Shown here: one piece after another, positions 33,464 to 45,582 of the stretch
How the letters are laid out: every line of letters begins with the position of its first letter
How positions within the stretch are numbered: the stretch's first letter is position 1
Assembly: GCA_033032865.1 (NCBI GenBank)
Contig: JAWHQI010000068.1
Span: forward strand, 4,650,001-4,714,000
Source: Dactylorhiza incarnata
Lineage: Eukaryota > Streptophyta > Magnoliopsida > Asparagales > Orchidaceae
Direction of reading: 5' to 3'
Length of the DNA stretch: 64,000 bases
Notes under the pieces: generated by a model
Told to the model about the DNA's origin: nothing
Database searches by the model: none
What the model saw: only the letters and a program-made list of their open reading frames with translations
Position numbers and translations under genes: made by a program

Positions 33464-35156
33464 CTAGTGATTGAATGTAACATCCTTAACATAAAAAAAT
33501 ATACCTGACGCAAAGAGATCTGGATACTTCTGCTGCATTAGGTTCAGTGGTTCCCAAGTGTGTTCCTCCTGTTCATGATTCCTCCATAGGACCTTGAACA
33601 GCAGGACCTTCTTGTGTCGTAGTACTCGCATCTCGGTGTCGTCTATCCGGATCGACTCCTGGTGAACCGACCGATCAGTAGCTACTGACCCATCTGTAGT
33701 AGATATCTGTTGCTCTGATTGCAGTAAAGCTCTCCTAAGAGAGGAGACGTGAAAGACGTCGTGCCATCCCGCTAACTCTGGCGGCAGCTCTAGTCTGTTA
33801 GCCAGGGGGGGCGATCCGCTCCAGGATCCTATAAGGCCCCATATACATAGGACTGAGCTTCCTCCACCCGCATACCCATGAGACTCCATGCATCAGACGT
33901 ATCTTCAGGAACACCCGGTATCCAACCTGGAACTCAACTGGACGATGCCACGCATCGTAATACTTGGCCTGCCTGCTTTGGGCCTCCAACATCCTGTCTC
34001 GGATCAGTCTTACCTGAGCGTCTGTATCCTCCATGAACTCCAAGCTGAGTGCCTTAGGATCCTCATCCTAGATCCAAGACAGTGGAGTCCTGCACCTCAG
34101 TCCGTATAATGCCTCGTAAGGGGCCACGCCTATGCTAGACTAATGACTGTTGTTGTAGGAAAACTCTACAAGCGGCAACAATCTCTCCCATGGCTCTCCG
34201 CGGTCCAAAATGCATAGGCTTAATAGATCCTCCAGCGTCCGGTTGATACGTTCCATTTTCCCGTCTGTCTATGTGTGGAATGTTGTGTTGAATGTCAACC
34301 GTGTACCCAAATAAGCCTGGGTCGATCTCCACTCTCCGGACGTAAATCGTCCATCCCGATCTGACACGATCGTCCTAGGCATGCCATGATATCGGACAAA
34401 CTGTTCCACAAATTTCCATTCCAAATCACTGACCAGAGCATCCTTCCTGACCGAAATAAACCTGGCCACCTTCGTCAACCTGTCGACGATCACCCATATC
34501 GAATAATTCCCCGCTTGTGATCGGGGAAGTTCATGTATAAAGTATATCGCGATGGCGTTGAACTTCCACTCCGGCACAGAGAGTGGCTGCAATAATCCGT
34601 TCGGGCTCTTGCACTCCACCTTTATGAGCTGACAAGACTCACAGTGGGTCACAAAGTAGGTGATGTCCCTCTTCTTGCCTGGCCACTACATGGTCCTCTT
34701 CAAGTCCTCCATCATCTTGGTGATACCCGGGTGCATTGAATATTTACTGCAGTGAGCCTCGGTCATAATGTCGTCCCAAATCCTGCCCCCTGCCGGTATG
34801 TAGACTCGCCCACTAAAAAATAATAGCCCGTCCTTCAATAAATTTTCCCCAACCGTTCCTGCCTCCAAGGCCTTGAATATCATCTCCAACATGGCTTCCT
34901 GCCTCTGCCCTTCCCTGATGTGATCCCGAATGTCATCCATGGTACTCATCGCCGCCAAGTACTCCTCGTAGAGCTCAGGATCATCCGAAGATACCAAGGA
35001 GATATGCATGTCCTCTAGCATATTCACCAGCTCCAAAGCCATCAGCTGGGGCTCTACTCCTGATGTGGTAGCTCTCCGGCTCAGCACGTCTGCCACCACA
35101 TTCGCCTTCCCTGGGTGGTAGTGCATCGTATATTGGTAGTCTGATAAGAACTCCAC
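33464..35156 (-). pseudogene. Chromovirus G integrase with chromodomain
   Basis: The minus-strand reading gives the integrase finger (EAHCSKYSMHPG then THCESCQLIK), the core IWVIVDRLTKVARFI, PRTIVSDRDGRFTS with the second D, and MERINRTLEDLL with the E. The first catalytic D position reads AIYFIHEL, where D appears replaced by Y. The C-terminal part has YKYPYRILERI-type sequence (YMGPYRILERI). The chromodomain (about 33500-33640) reads VLRHKKVLLFKVLWRNHEQEEHTWEP. Stops and a frameshift near 33815 break it. The chromodomain would direct insertion to modified histones. Confidence 0.82.
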
Positions 35157-36370
35157 CCATCGTCTCTGTTGGATGTTCAGCTCCTTCTACGTGTCCACGT
35201 ACTTTAGGTTCTTGTGATATGGGAATATATCGCAGTGGACACCGTAGAGGTAGTGCCGCCAGATCTCAAAGCGAATATAACTGCTCCCATCTCCAAGTCG
35301 TGGATCGGGTAGTTCCGCTCATGATTCCTCAACTAACGAGAAGCGTATGCTATCACATGTCTGTTCTACATCATAACGACACCCATCCCCTGATAAGACG
35401 CATCAGTATACACCTAGAATCCTTCCTTCCCAGACGGATGGGCAAGGATGGGAGCCGACGTAAGACGACCTTTCAACTCCTGGATGGCCGCTTCGCAATG
35501 TGGCATCCAAACGAAAGCGGTATCCTTCTTCGTCAAGGATGTGAGTGGGAGGGCTATCTGAGAAAACCCCTGTATGAAATTTCGGTAATAACAAGCAAGC
35601 CCCAAGAAACTTCACACGTCAGTGGCCATCTTCAACGGTGGCCAATCCCGCACTGCTTGGATCTTTGATGGATCCACTGCTAGTCCAGCTCCACTGATAA
35701 TGTGAACCAGGAAGGCCACCTCCTTCAGCCAAAACTGACACTTGCTGAACTTCGCGTATAGACTATGCTCTCGAAGTTTCTCCAACGTTAGTGCCAGATG
35801 TCGTGCATGCTCCTCTTCCATCCTCGAATAAATGAGAATGTCGTCGATGAACATGATGACAAAGATGTCGAGATATGGCTCGAACACCTGGTTCATCAGA
35901 CTCATAAATGCCGACGGTGCATTCGTGAGCCCGAAGGGCATCACGGTGAACTCATACAGTTTGTATCGGCTGGAGAAAGCCATCTTTGGGAAGCCCTCCT
36001 CATGAATCCTCAGCTGATAATATCACGAAATCAAATCCAGCTTCGAGAACCTATGGTCTCCCTCCATCTGGTCAAACAGCTCATCGATCCTAGGAAGAGG
36101 TTACGTGTTCCGGACCGTCAACGTAGTCAGTGCTCTATAATCAATGCACAGTCTGAGCGTCCCATCCTTCTTCTTCACAAATAGCATCGGAGCTCCCCAA
36201 GGTGAGGAACTCAGTCTAACAAACCCAGCTTTCACCAGCTCCTACAACTGGCTCCGAAACTCCACTGACTCCTTCGGGGCCATCCGATAAGGAGCTCAAG
36301 ATACTGACTTAGCCCCCAACACTAGCTGGATCTGAAAATCCTTCTCTCGGTGCGGTGGCAGCCCTATCAA
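34686..36370 (-). pseudogene. Chromovirus G reverse transcriptase and RNase H
   Basis: The minus frames give [23 protein letters not shown], then [24 protein letters not shown] and the catalytic [11 protein letters not shown] (about 35840-35870). SFLGLACYYRNFIQGFS and WMPHCEAAIQELKGRL follow. RNase H shows VYTDASYQGMG (about 35385) and DYQYTMHYHPGKANVVADVLSRR leading into integrase. Several stops and frameshifts (for example near 35615, 35405, 35220) are present. Ty3 RT would carry F/YVDD; here it is FIDD. Confidence 0.83.
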
Positions 36371-36454
36371 CTTCTCCGGTAATACGTCAGCAAAATCCCG
36401 CACGACCGGGATGCTTGACATAGGATCCTTGGCCTCGATCATCTTGAACAACAC

Positions 36455-36880
36455 CTAATATTCTTCGTTTCCCTGCAGATGGGCCTTTTTGGCCTGAATA
36501 GACGATAACAACAGACGGGAGGTGGGTCTAATACCTTTGGCTACCACTTCCGAGTCTTCATGCCTTAGAACAATCCTCCTTGCCAGGAAGTCAATCCTTG
36601 CATGGTTCCCTTGCAGCCAACTCATGCCCAAGATCAGGTTGAAGTCTTTCATCTTCAAGAGCATCGTCGGTGCTTTGAACAGTTTTCCTCCAATCTCCAC
36701 GTCCATGTTGCACTTGGCACTCATTACTAACTCCGATCCGTCCTAGAGTCGCACCTTCTTATGGATGCCAGTGAAGTGCTGAATTTGATCCAGATCATCC
36801 ACAAACTCTTCTGAGACAAACGGGTGTGAGGCACCCGTTTCGAATAAGGTATGTATGGGCTTGCCGCGAATGAGTACTAT
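36455..36880 (-). pseudogene. Chromovirus G protease
   Basis: The minus strand reads LFETGASHPFVS (about 36830), where the expected catalytic D of D-T-G-A is E. It continues to CNMDVEIGGKLFKAPTMLLKMKDFNLILGMSWLQGNHARIDF. The LILGM-W motif is typical of Ty3 retropepsins. The active-site change, if not a sequencing error, would abolish activity. Confidence 0.78.
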
Positions 36881-36960
36881 ACCTGGGTGATTTTTGTTGT
36901 TTGGTTCAATGCTAAGGTAAAGCTAAGGTTTGCAAGGTACTAGTAACTATAAGAAAAACA

Positions 36961-38097
36961 CTAAAGTACCTGTGATGACCCTTGCCAGGTTCTGGAGCTG
37001 AGCCAGGTCCAAGGCATACATCTAGTCCCTGTCCTGCCTATGATCACGTCCCTGGAATCCACGACCTCGTCCACACCCTTGGCCCCTAAAATGCTGGGCT
37101 TGTGGGGCAGCCTGTAGTGCCGGTGGCGCATTCCTCCGCGGGCAGTTCCTCCGAATGTGTCTTGTCTGGTGGCATTAGTAGCACTCCGGTGCGGGAGGCG
37201 GTCCACCTTCTAGCCTCGGCACCTCTTGCACTTGTAGAGGCTGAGGAGCCAACACTACCATCCCCCTCTGCTCCTGCCTCTACTCCTGGTGGGGTCGGCC
37301 TTCCATTCTCCTTTCTCCAACAACACGACCCCTCTGCTGGTCTCTCCTGCCGCCCCGACCATGGTCCTCTGTTGGTATCTTCCTTCCATGGACGGTGTGC
37401 TGGTCTGCCTCCAGCATCTTGGCCATATCCAAGATCCTGGCCATACTGCCGTCCGAAACAAAAATGAGTGCCTGCCTCAGCTGATCACGGAGGCCCTTAT
37501 AGAACCTCTTTGCATGCCCCGCATCGTCCAGCTGATTGGAGTCCGCAAACTAGGTCAGGTGGGTAAACTCCCGGTGATACTCCAGAACCATCCTGCTCCC
37601 TTGTCTCAAGTGCAAGAACATGTCCTCCAACTCATATCTCGCAGACTGTGGCATGAAATGCTCCAGCAGTGCTGCCTTAAAATCAACCCAAGAGACGTCC
37701 GCAGCCTCCAATACTGTATAGGTGGTGTCCAACAACGACTTCCACCATCTCTTCGCATGGGACTCAAAACATGAGACCACCAACGGTACTTCCATCTCTG
37801 TCGGGCACTGTATCCCTGCTAGCATCTTGTACATGGTGTCCACCCACTCCTCTGTCCGTACTGCTGACTTTGTCCCAAGGTAAGATGGGGCGAAAGACCA
37901 TAGAAAATGCTCAGCCAGTTGGCCCCGGGATTTGGCTGAGGAGCCGGAGTCTTTTGTGCCCTGAATGCGTCCAGTATGGCAGTCAGCCTCTGTCCCATCT
38001 CCGTCTGCTGGAACGGAGTAGGAGCCGGTGGTGGTGGGACGACGTTTGGAGTCGGAGGCGCTCCATGCTGCGGAGTAGGGTTCGTCGCATGCCACAA
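36961..38097 (-). pseudogene. Chromovirus G Gag
   Basis: Starts at a minus-strand ATG at 38097 (MWHATNPTPQHGAPP), with a Pro-rich head, then after a frameshift near 37895 the Gag core: LGTKSAVRTEEWVDTMYKML, PLVVSCFESHAKRWW, VSWVDFKAALLEHFMPQSARYELEDMFLHLRQGSRMVLEY. The last block is the hallmark of Tekay/Del and related Ty3 Gag. A zinc knuckle CYxCHQTRHIRRNC (about 37150-37195) holds a stop at its third position. It forms the particle and binds RNA. Confidence 0.83.
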
Positions 38098-38271
38098 AAG
38101 AAAATTAACATTCGTAAGGGGGTTTGTTTAAAAAGATTCAGTTAAAAGTGGACTTTTCATGTGATTCCCCATATGGGCACACCATTGCTTCCGCTGCTAG
38201 TTTGTCCTCAAACTATACTCGCGCGTGGTGGCCCAGGGTTTGTGGACTTCTTTTCTTCGGATTGAAGTTTC

Positions 38272-38283
38272 CCTCTGATACCA
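38272..38283 (-). other. Primer-binding site of G (initiator Met tRNA)
   Basis: The minus strand reads TGGTATCAGAGG, 2 nt after the LTR end (TCTTACA AC). Confidence 0.85.
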
Positions 38284-39697
38284 GTTGTAAGACCCCATTT
38301 TTTTGCTACAAAACCGGGTCTTATGCCCAGAACCGTCGCTTTGCGGTACCCACACTCGGGAAGGTCGCTACTACAAAACGCCGATCCTGCCGGCCATATC
38401 GATCGCAGAATAATAAAAGTACATTTGAACAAAAAATAAGCTCAAGTCCACATCACATAAAATATAAATCATAATTAAAAGATGTCCACTGATAATAACT
38501 GAAATAAAAGGTAGCAATATAAAGGGCTCATGCCCAGTACATCATATCCTCACTACAAGGTCACTCGCGGAAGCAAATCTACTGATAGACACTCACAAAT
38601 CCTGAAAGTGGTACTCCCATTCTAGACTGGCCCACCTCCATCTGCACCGACCTCTGGTAGTGTGGCGTCTCCTCGATCCCCTAAAATGATATGGTCCACC
38701 GACCGTTAGTCAAAAATACTAAGCCTTATTTCCCCCCATCCATCCCTAGTGGCCCTAGGCACCGAGCGGGAGGATGAAGCGGAGGACAACAAGGGGTATA
38801 AAACAAAGCACATGACATGTATTAGCTACAGGAGTATCTATCACTACACAGATGTTTATATATATGAAGCAGTAAATAAAGCAAGGTAAAAACAAGTAAA
38901 GACAAGTATATAATAGAAAATTAACCATTGATTTATAGGAATGCCTATACAAACCTATAGACCAAGGTGTCGTTTAGCAAGGCCTATCATATAAAAAGTC
39001 CCATAACCAACTTATACGATATGGGTATGGGTTGAAATGCAATGCTTATGCTATGACATAAAGAGTTATTCTGGGTAATGTTATGATCAAACAAGTGCAA
39101 CTCACACACTTCGACTTTATGTGCACAGACCTTTAGTTCCCCTTTTTGGAGCTAGCAAAACTCCTAGGATACCGCCGCAGTGGCAAACGGATGCAGTGGG
39201 TTGGGCCTCGCCAACCTCTAGGTTGGTATTCACACTACCTAACCTAGACCCACCCTACGCCTCAACGCGAAGAACACCGCAGAGCGCCTATATACTCTTA
39301 CCGGCTGGACCACCAGACTTTCCTTGGCCAAGTGCAAATCCACGCTTGCCTAGTCAGCGTATTGGCATCGGTGAGAAAGACCGTCAATACTGAAGACCCA
39401 CCACCTTTAGGCACATGCAATATGATTACTTTACACCTACGAACATAGGCGCCCTTGGCTAACCTGCCCGTCACCATAACCTTCGGAGCCACCGGCTCGC
39501 CGGACTAACCCGTCTGTACCTACAACCACCGAGCCGACTGCTCATAAGGCCAAACCAACTAACCACCTATAGCGACGAGGTGTGGATGAATATATTATTG
39601 AGTTAATCTTGCATAAAAAATTATTCCTACGGTTTTGTGTTAACCATGGACTTCCCGAGGACTACCCTATGAGGGGCTCACAATGGTACTAGGAGCT

Positions 39698-41234
39698 TGA
39701 TGCAATTACGAAAAGTGTACCGGTCGTACAAGTAATAAAAGTTGGGAGAGACTCCCCGAATATCGTTCTCAAAGGACTGTAAGTTGGGGTGTATTACTTT
39801 CTCGTTAGGGAAATCAGTTATAAAGATTTCTATGGTTTGAAAAAGGGGGGTTTGATTTGGATTTCCAAATTTAACAACAATAAAAGGAAAATACTGGCCG
39901 AGAGCACCGCTTCGCTTGGCGAGATAAAGTATAGGACATGATGCTGTGCTTCGATAAGCAGAATGGACAGAAGGCAGACGGAGGGAGTGATCTCTATTGC
40001 GAGAGTGAGGGTCGCAAACACCTCTTCGATGTCTCACCTCTACCTTTTGCTAGAGTAGCTCAGTTAGTGCGTGTATGGGGTGGACGTGAAATGGAGGTGG
40101 TGCACATCATAACATAACATCAAAGTAGAGAAAATAGCTAGGCATGCTTTCATTCATAGACAAACAAAGAGCATTCTAGGTTCATTACAAGTGTTTAGGA
40201 GCACATCACACAAATAGACAAAGGGTAGAGTGAACCACAAGAAGGAAAGTCTCGTTGTGGGTCGTGGTTGGAATGGTGGGTTGTCTAGCCGCCTCCGAGC
40301 TCAGTCCGTGGTTGCTTCCGAGATCTATAGGTTGTCACTACCTCTATCTTTATCTGCCATCTTCCCTAGTGTAGGTTCCTTCTTCTTTACTAAATGGAGT
40401 ACGCCAAACCTTGATGCTGGTTGTAGATGGCCGGGAAGGCTTCTAGATCCTTCGATGAGGCTTAGAATCACCAGAGAACACTTCCCAAGTGGAGGAGATG
40501 GATGGGGTCATGGAAATGGCAGAGCTGGAATGAAAGTGGCTGGCTCGGTCTGTCTTCTTGAGGAAGGGCGAATCCTGCAGCTTTTATAGAAAACAGTCAG
40601 AAAATTGGTCACGCACGGCCGAACGCACGACTGTGCGTGGACCGTGCGTTATTTATGAAGCAGCTAGCTCAGGAAGACGAAGCTGACCGCCCATGCATTT
40701 TACTCACGCGTGGTCAAAGCCGGCCATGCGTAAAAATGCATGGGAAAAATCCGAAAGCCAGAATTTCAGATTGCCAGCGGAGCTCGTGCATTTTACTCAC
40801 GCACGGGCAAGTCAACCGTGCGTGAACAAAGCACACGAGCAAATCCAGATCACCATTTTGAACCACAGAAGACCACACACGATCAGAGCAATCACACGTC
40901 AAGGAAATGCACGGCCGTGCGATTCATGCAGACTTGAAATCTGGGCAAACATGGATGAACTGTCCGCTTGCACAACAATCAACACAGGAAACACACAGCT
41001 GGGAAATACCACTCCAACTCAATCCAAAAATAGAAAAAGGGGTTGGGGAGCACCATGTGCTTACCCCTAACGACATGAAGCGCAAATGCTCCCCCAAAAT
41101 GGGCCTTAACAATACACATAGCGTGGAAGTGAATGCAAGTGAAATACAAGCAATATTAGCTTGAATAAGACGTGCACAAGAGTGAAAACTAGCCCGGATG
41201 AGTCCATAAAATAGTATAAATATTGGACTCATCA
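39698..41234 (-). repeat. 3' LTR of A2 (1537 bp)
   Basis: Pairs with 45583-47122. U3 (about 40600-40920) has CGTGCGT/ACGCACGG-type repeats instead of the A1 palindrome; a TATA box (CTATAAAAG on the minus strand) lies at 40581-40589. Confidence 0.92.
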
Positions 41235-43059
41235 CACCCCCAGACTTAACCATTTGCTCGTCCCAAGGAAATCATCCCTTATGCGGACGAGAAAAAAGGT
41301 CTAGCTGGCTTAACAATTGCAAATGTGGAGTATCATGTGAAGTCGCATACTCACGCTCACATAAATGCAATAGAAGAAATTTTTAATTATACAAAATAGT
41401 TTGTAAAAATCTATGAGCGTAATTATATATTATTTCTACTCAAAAGTTGAATCTCGGTGAATCGTCCGGTTATGCGCAGGAAGAAAGTAAACTGATCGCT
41501 GAGGAAAGTATTGCTCAAGATCAGAACTCGAAACAACCTCCATTGAAATCCATCAATGTCGGCGACCATAAGCTCACTCGGTCACACTCTCTCCACGACA
41601 TTGGTTCGATTCATTACGTGAGTCAGTAGGAATTTAGGTTAGAGATAGGGCTCGGGTTTCGGTTGGGTATACAATGATAAACATGATGGTAAACACACCT
41701 AACCCAAAAGAGCATGCGCTAAGGAGACTATCCAAGCACTACAATATGCGCAGGTGCACCACACCCCCAGACATGAACTTGAAAACACGGGTGTGTGCAC
41801 CGCCTACTCCCAATACAACCTTTTTGTAAATAATTTTCAATTAAGCTCTTTTCTCATCATTTTTTTCAACTCTTTTTATTTTCTCATTTCATCATTTTTT
41901 CGTTTCAATTATTTATTCATTGGAGCACATCCACATTTCCACAATTAAATCACAACATCAACATTCCCAAAATACAAATATGAAAACAACTAAAGCTCAG
42001 CTTTGGGTATGCGACTGGGATCGTCTTTTTGGCTTTGGTGGAGAAGTGGTGGAGCTGAATCAAGAGACGGGGTAGGCACAGAGGGGCTAGCAGGGATCAT
42101 ATGATAGGATCGATATGAAAGAGCTCATATTGGCCAAAGTGACGGCCTACGTAACGCTCACACACTGAACTAACCTATTCCAATGCTTCAAGAGTCGCTT
42201 GGGGCAAGTTCTTAGCCACCGAGAAAGACAATCCTTCCTCCCGACTTGAACAATACAAGCCTAGCGAACGCCAACACACATTCCTATGCTACCATCAGAT
42301 TCATACCGGATTCACCACTTTTGAGTAGGATAAACAATTATTACGCAAATTGAAAAAATACAAAACTATAAGCATAATGAAAAATTTATTCCATACACAA
42401 TTCTATGCAAGACGCGAGTACTCGACTAGAGCACTACGGGAGTCAACATTTTACTCCATCTCACAATCCTAAGCCAGCACAACAATTTTTCCAATCCTAC
42501 AAAAGAAATGAGTTTAGACTCGTTATGCACCTAAGATTAAGTGCGCTCTCTAGTGGGTGTTGTGGTGTGAGATGAAAATGAGCATAACTAAACAATTTAA
42601 TTGAAGTATATCTTCTAGTATGCAGTGTCATGTGCACGTGCAAGTGGGTAACGAAACTCTACTCTCCCCCCAAAATTAAATTTAAACATCACAGAATGCA
42701 CTACTACATTTTAAATGGACGTAGGAGGAGAGGTTACCCCATGCTCAGAAATAAGCATACAAGAAGATCGACGTTAATCTGCAAATTAGCTCCAACCTCG
42801 CCAGTAAAGTCGTCATACCTGCAGAAATTGCTCCCGCACCGCACAAAACAAAAACAAAACAGCAAAATAGGGTCGTCTCCCAAAAGCCCTTTTGTTTACC
42901 ATCCTTAAGGTGGACCAAATACATGTATTAGCATTGTATAAATAGAGTTCTAGCAATTGTCCAATAGATCACCCAAAAGAGACACATAAGCAAATTAAAG
43001 ACACGAAACAAAAGCAGACTAAAATAGCAGCAACAAAAACCCAGAGACTCCGTCACGAC
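41235..43059 (-). other. Conserved non-coding region of A2
   Basis: Corresponds in position and in several blocks to 15226-17064 of A1, for example the ACCATAAGCTCACTCGGTCA block near 41566, equivalent to 55363 in A3. PPT-like CCCCCAGACTTA (41239) abuts the 3' LTR, with further CCCCCAGAC and CTCCCCCC copies at about 41765 and 42664. No gene is supported. Confidence 0.65.
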
Positions 43060-44040
43060 TCAGCTATATGCTGATTTATGATGGTTCTCCCCAGCCACAT
43101 GAGATAGGAAGGAGGTGAGGGCTTTAGGTTTCAAAGGAGATGTCTCTCCCTTGCCCCTAACCTCTTCCTTCTCGTGTCGGAGGGCAGCAGAGCAGGTAGC
43201 GTGCAATAAATTTTTCTGTTTCAATTTCTCCACAGTAGGAGAGCACCAACAAGCAACATGCTCTCTATCGTAACCGGTGCCTAGCAGTTTCGGAGCAGCC
43301 AGGGGCTTCATTTCTTCACCCAATATGGGTGACAGATTGGCCCAACGAACCTATTTTAGCTGTTTACAAATTACTTTAGTTTTAACAAAATCATTCAAAG
43401 AGTTTTCGGCCTTGCCGACCATGGTAACTTCTAACTTCGCGCCCTCGCCGCCTTTATTCTCAGCTTTCTCTTCATCCATCACATATTTCTTCACTATCTC
43501 CTTTTTTTCCTCCTTTGACTCCGCATTAGTTTTTTTGCTTTGCTTCTCCATAACTGTAGTCAACTTATTAGCAAATTTATCAGAAATGACAGGTAAAGAA
43601 TTTAGATCCTTGGTTATTGTAGATGGAAGAGGTTGGGGTGCCACTTTGGGTGACAAGGTGACACACCCCTTAGCAGTGTGAAGGGTGGTGCCACTCTCCT
43701 TCAAGAATGGGACACCCAAAAATAGGCATGGAAGTGTTTTCCCTGGGTCCCAGAACTTGAAAGTTTATGACAACCGAAGCTCCATCTACAGCGACCTGGA
43801 CGTCCTTGATCTCACCCTCAGTTTCCACCACCATTCCATTTGCAATTACAAGTAATGTACCATCATCGACATTGATTTTTAGGTTCAGCTTTTCAACGTC
43901 TTGCAGTGCAAGAACATTGCGCGACGATCCAGTGTCGCAAAGGGCGGTGGTTTCAACATCATTCATCTCACATTTCAGTATCAAGTTTCCCTCATGGCAG
44001 CCATCTGGCTCAATTAGGCTCTTTCCCTGCTCGCGTGGAT
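43060..44040 (-). CDS. Retropepsin-like protease of A2
   Basis: The minus frame continues directly from Gag (MTEKNPREQGKSLIEP) into the protease, unlike A1 and A3. The catalytic motif is CDTGSSRNVLALQ (about 43915-43955). The ILG region (FQVLGPRENTSMPIFG) runs into a frameshift near 43700, after which GVPFLKESGTTL resumes. The basic tail KLKQKNLLHATCSAALRHEKEEVRG ends in HHKSAYS at 43060, the same terminus as A1 and A3. Confidence 0.82.
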
Positions 44041-45508
44041 TCTTTTCCGTCATGCTAGTGAGAGCACCCTGAGTTCGCTCAGAGAGCACTTGAGCCAATT
44101 GACCCAGTTGCATTTCTAAGTTCCTCATCGAGGCAGTTTGATTGGCCATATTTGCTTGGGCCACATCAACAAACTTCTCCATCATATCTTCTAACGCACT
44201 TTTTTGCTGCACCAGAGTGCCTTGGTTATAACCTAGTTGAGGCGGCCTCGGTTGGCTTCCGGACGCTTAAGCATCAAATTGATGCTGGCTCGGTTGCCAT
44301 CGTTGGCCTGCAGTGTTTTGGTTCAATGGGAAATTTGGGTGATTTCTCACACCCGGATTATAAGTATTCAAGAATGGTGCAATGTGGTTTTGATTTGGAA
44401 TGTAATTAACATTCTCTTCCACATTGAGATTAGAAAAATCAGAGGAGATTTCACCTGAGTGGCATTCATAGGTATGATGTCCGGAGTTCCCGCACCCATG
44501 ACAAGAAATAGCCATGACCGGAGCCAAAGATGAGGCATGCCTCTTCAACAATGCTATGCTCTCGTATGGTGACGGCACTGCCTCCACAGGTGGACCAGAA
44601 GTGTTCACTTCAAATAGCCTTCTTGCATTCCGTGGGGTGTTCCGCCCTGCAGTCCAAAATGAACAATGAGTCGCGGTGTCCTACAAAATTCGCAATGCTT
44701 TGTCGGGAGTGTAATTTAGGAGATTTCCGCCGGCAGCAGCATCAATCATGGCCTTGCAGTTAGGCTCTATTGCGAAGTAGAAATACTCCACAAGGTTCCA
44801 GGGTTGCAGCTCATGCTGAAGACACTTTCAGAGTTCCATAAATCTCTCCCAAGATTCCACGAGGATTTCCTGATCATGTTGCTGGAAGGTTGCAATCTCT
44901 CTCCTTAAGTTCACAGTTTTGTCCACTGGGTGGAACTTTTCCACGAATTTGGAGGAAAGCAGCTCCCATGTGGTCGCTGTTCCCGATGGGATTGTATGGA
45001 GCCACACATTTGCTATATCAGAGAGGGAGAATGGGAATAGTCTTAATTTCACCATGTCGTCCGCTATGCTGGCATACCGAAATGTTCCGCATATTTTTGA
45101 GAACTCTGACAGGTAAAGATGGGGGTCTTCACTTGCCAACACAGAGAACTGGGCATTATTGCGGATGATGTTCAGGATTGCCGGCTTGATCTCAAACTGG
45201 TTATTCGTGATGGATGGGACAAAAACGGGATACACACTCCCCATAGTGGGAGTGGTGTAATCTCGCATCATTCTGGGCCTTGGTCAGGCCACCTCATTTT
45301 CATCAGCCACCTGACCAGCAGCTGGCGCATTCTCTCCCCCGGGGTTAACTCCATTTCTGTTAATATTATTATTATTATCCATAACAGCAGCAGCACGGTA
45401 GTGCGCGCGCAACATCCTCTCTATCTCTAGGTCGTACTCTACTAGATCAACAGGGCCTTGCCCATGCATAAACTTACACACAACAAAAATAAAACTAAAA
45501 ATCAACAA
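44036..45508 (-). pseudogene. Athila-like Gag of A2
   Basis: N-terminus MHGQGPVDLVEYDLEIERML (from about 45470), with a stop near 45286. The core follows: MMRDYTTPTMGSVYP, IIRNNAQFSVLASEDPHLYLSEFSKICGTFRYA, LFPFSLSDIANVWLHT, FVEKFHPVDKTVNLRREIA, to a stop near 44828. Further on are the zinc knuckle CHGCGNSGHHTYEC (about 44460-44510) and the ALEDMMEKFVDVAQANMANQ helix. At least three disruptions are visible. Confidence 0.82.
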
Positions 45509-45560
45509 AGAACCTTTATAACAGCTTGCAGGAAGAAAAACTCATACAACGCTTGCAGTA

Positions 45561-45576
45561 CCTGGCAACGGCGCCA
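45561..45576 (-). other. Primer-binding site of A2 (Asp tRNA)
   Basis: The minus strand reads TGGCGCCGTTGCCAGG, 6 nt after the LTR end. Confidence 0.83.
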
Positions 45577-45582
45577 AAAACA

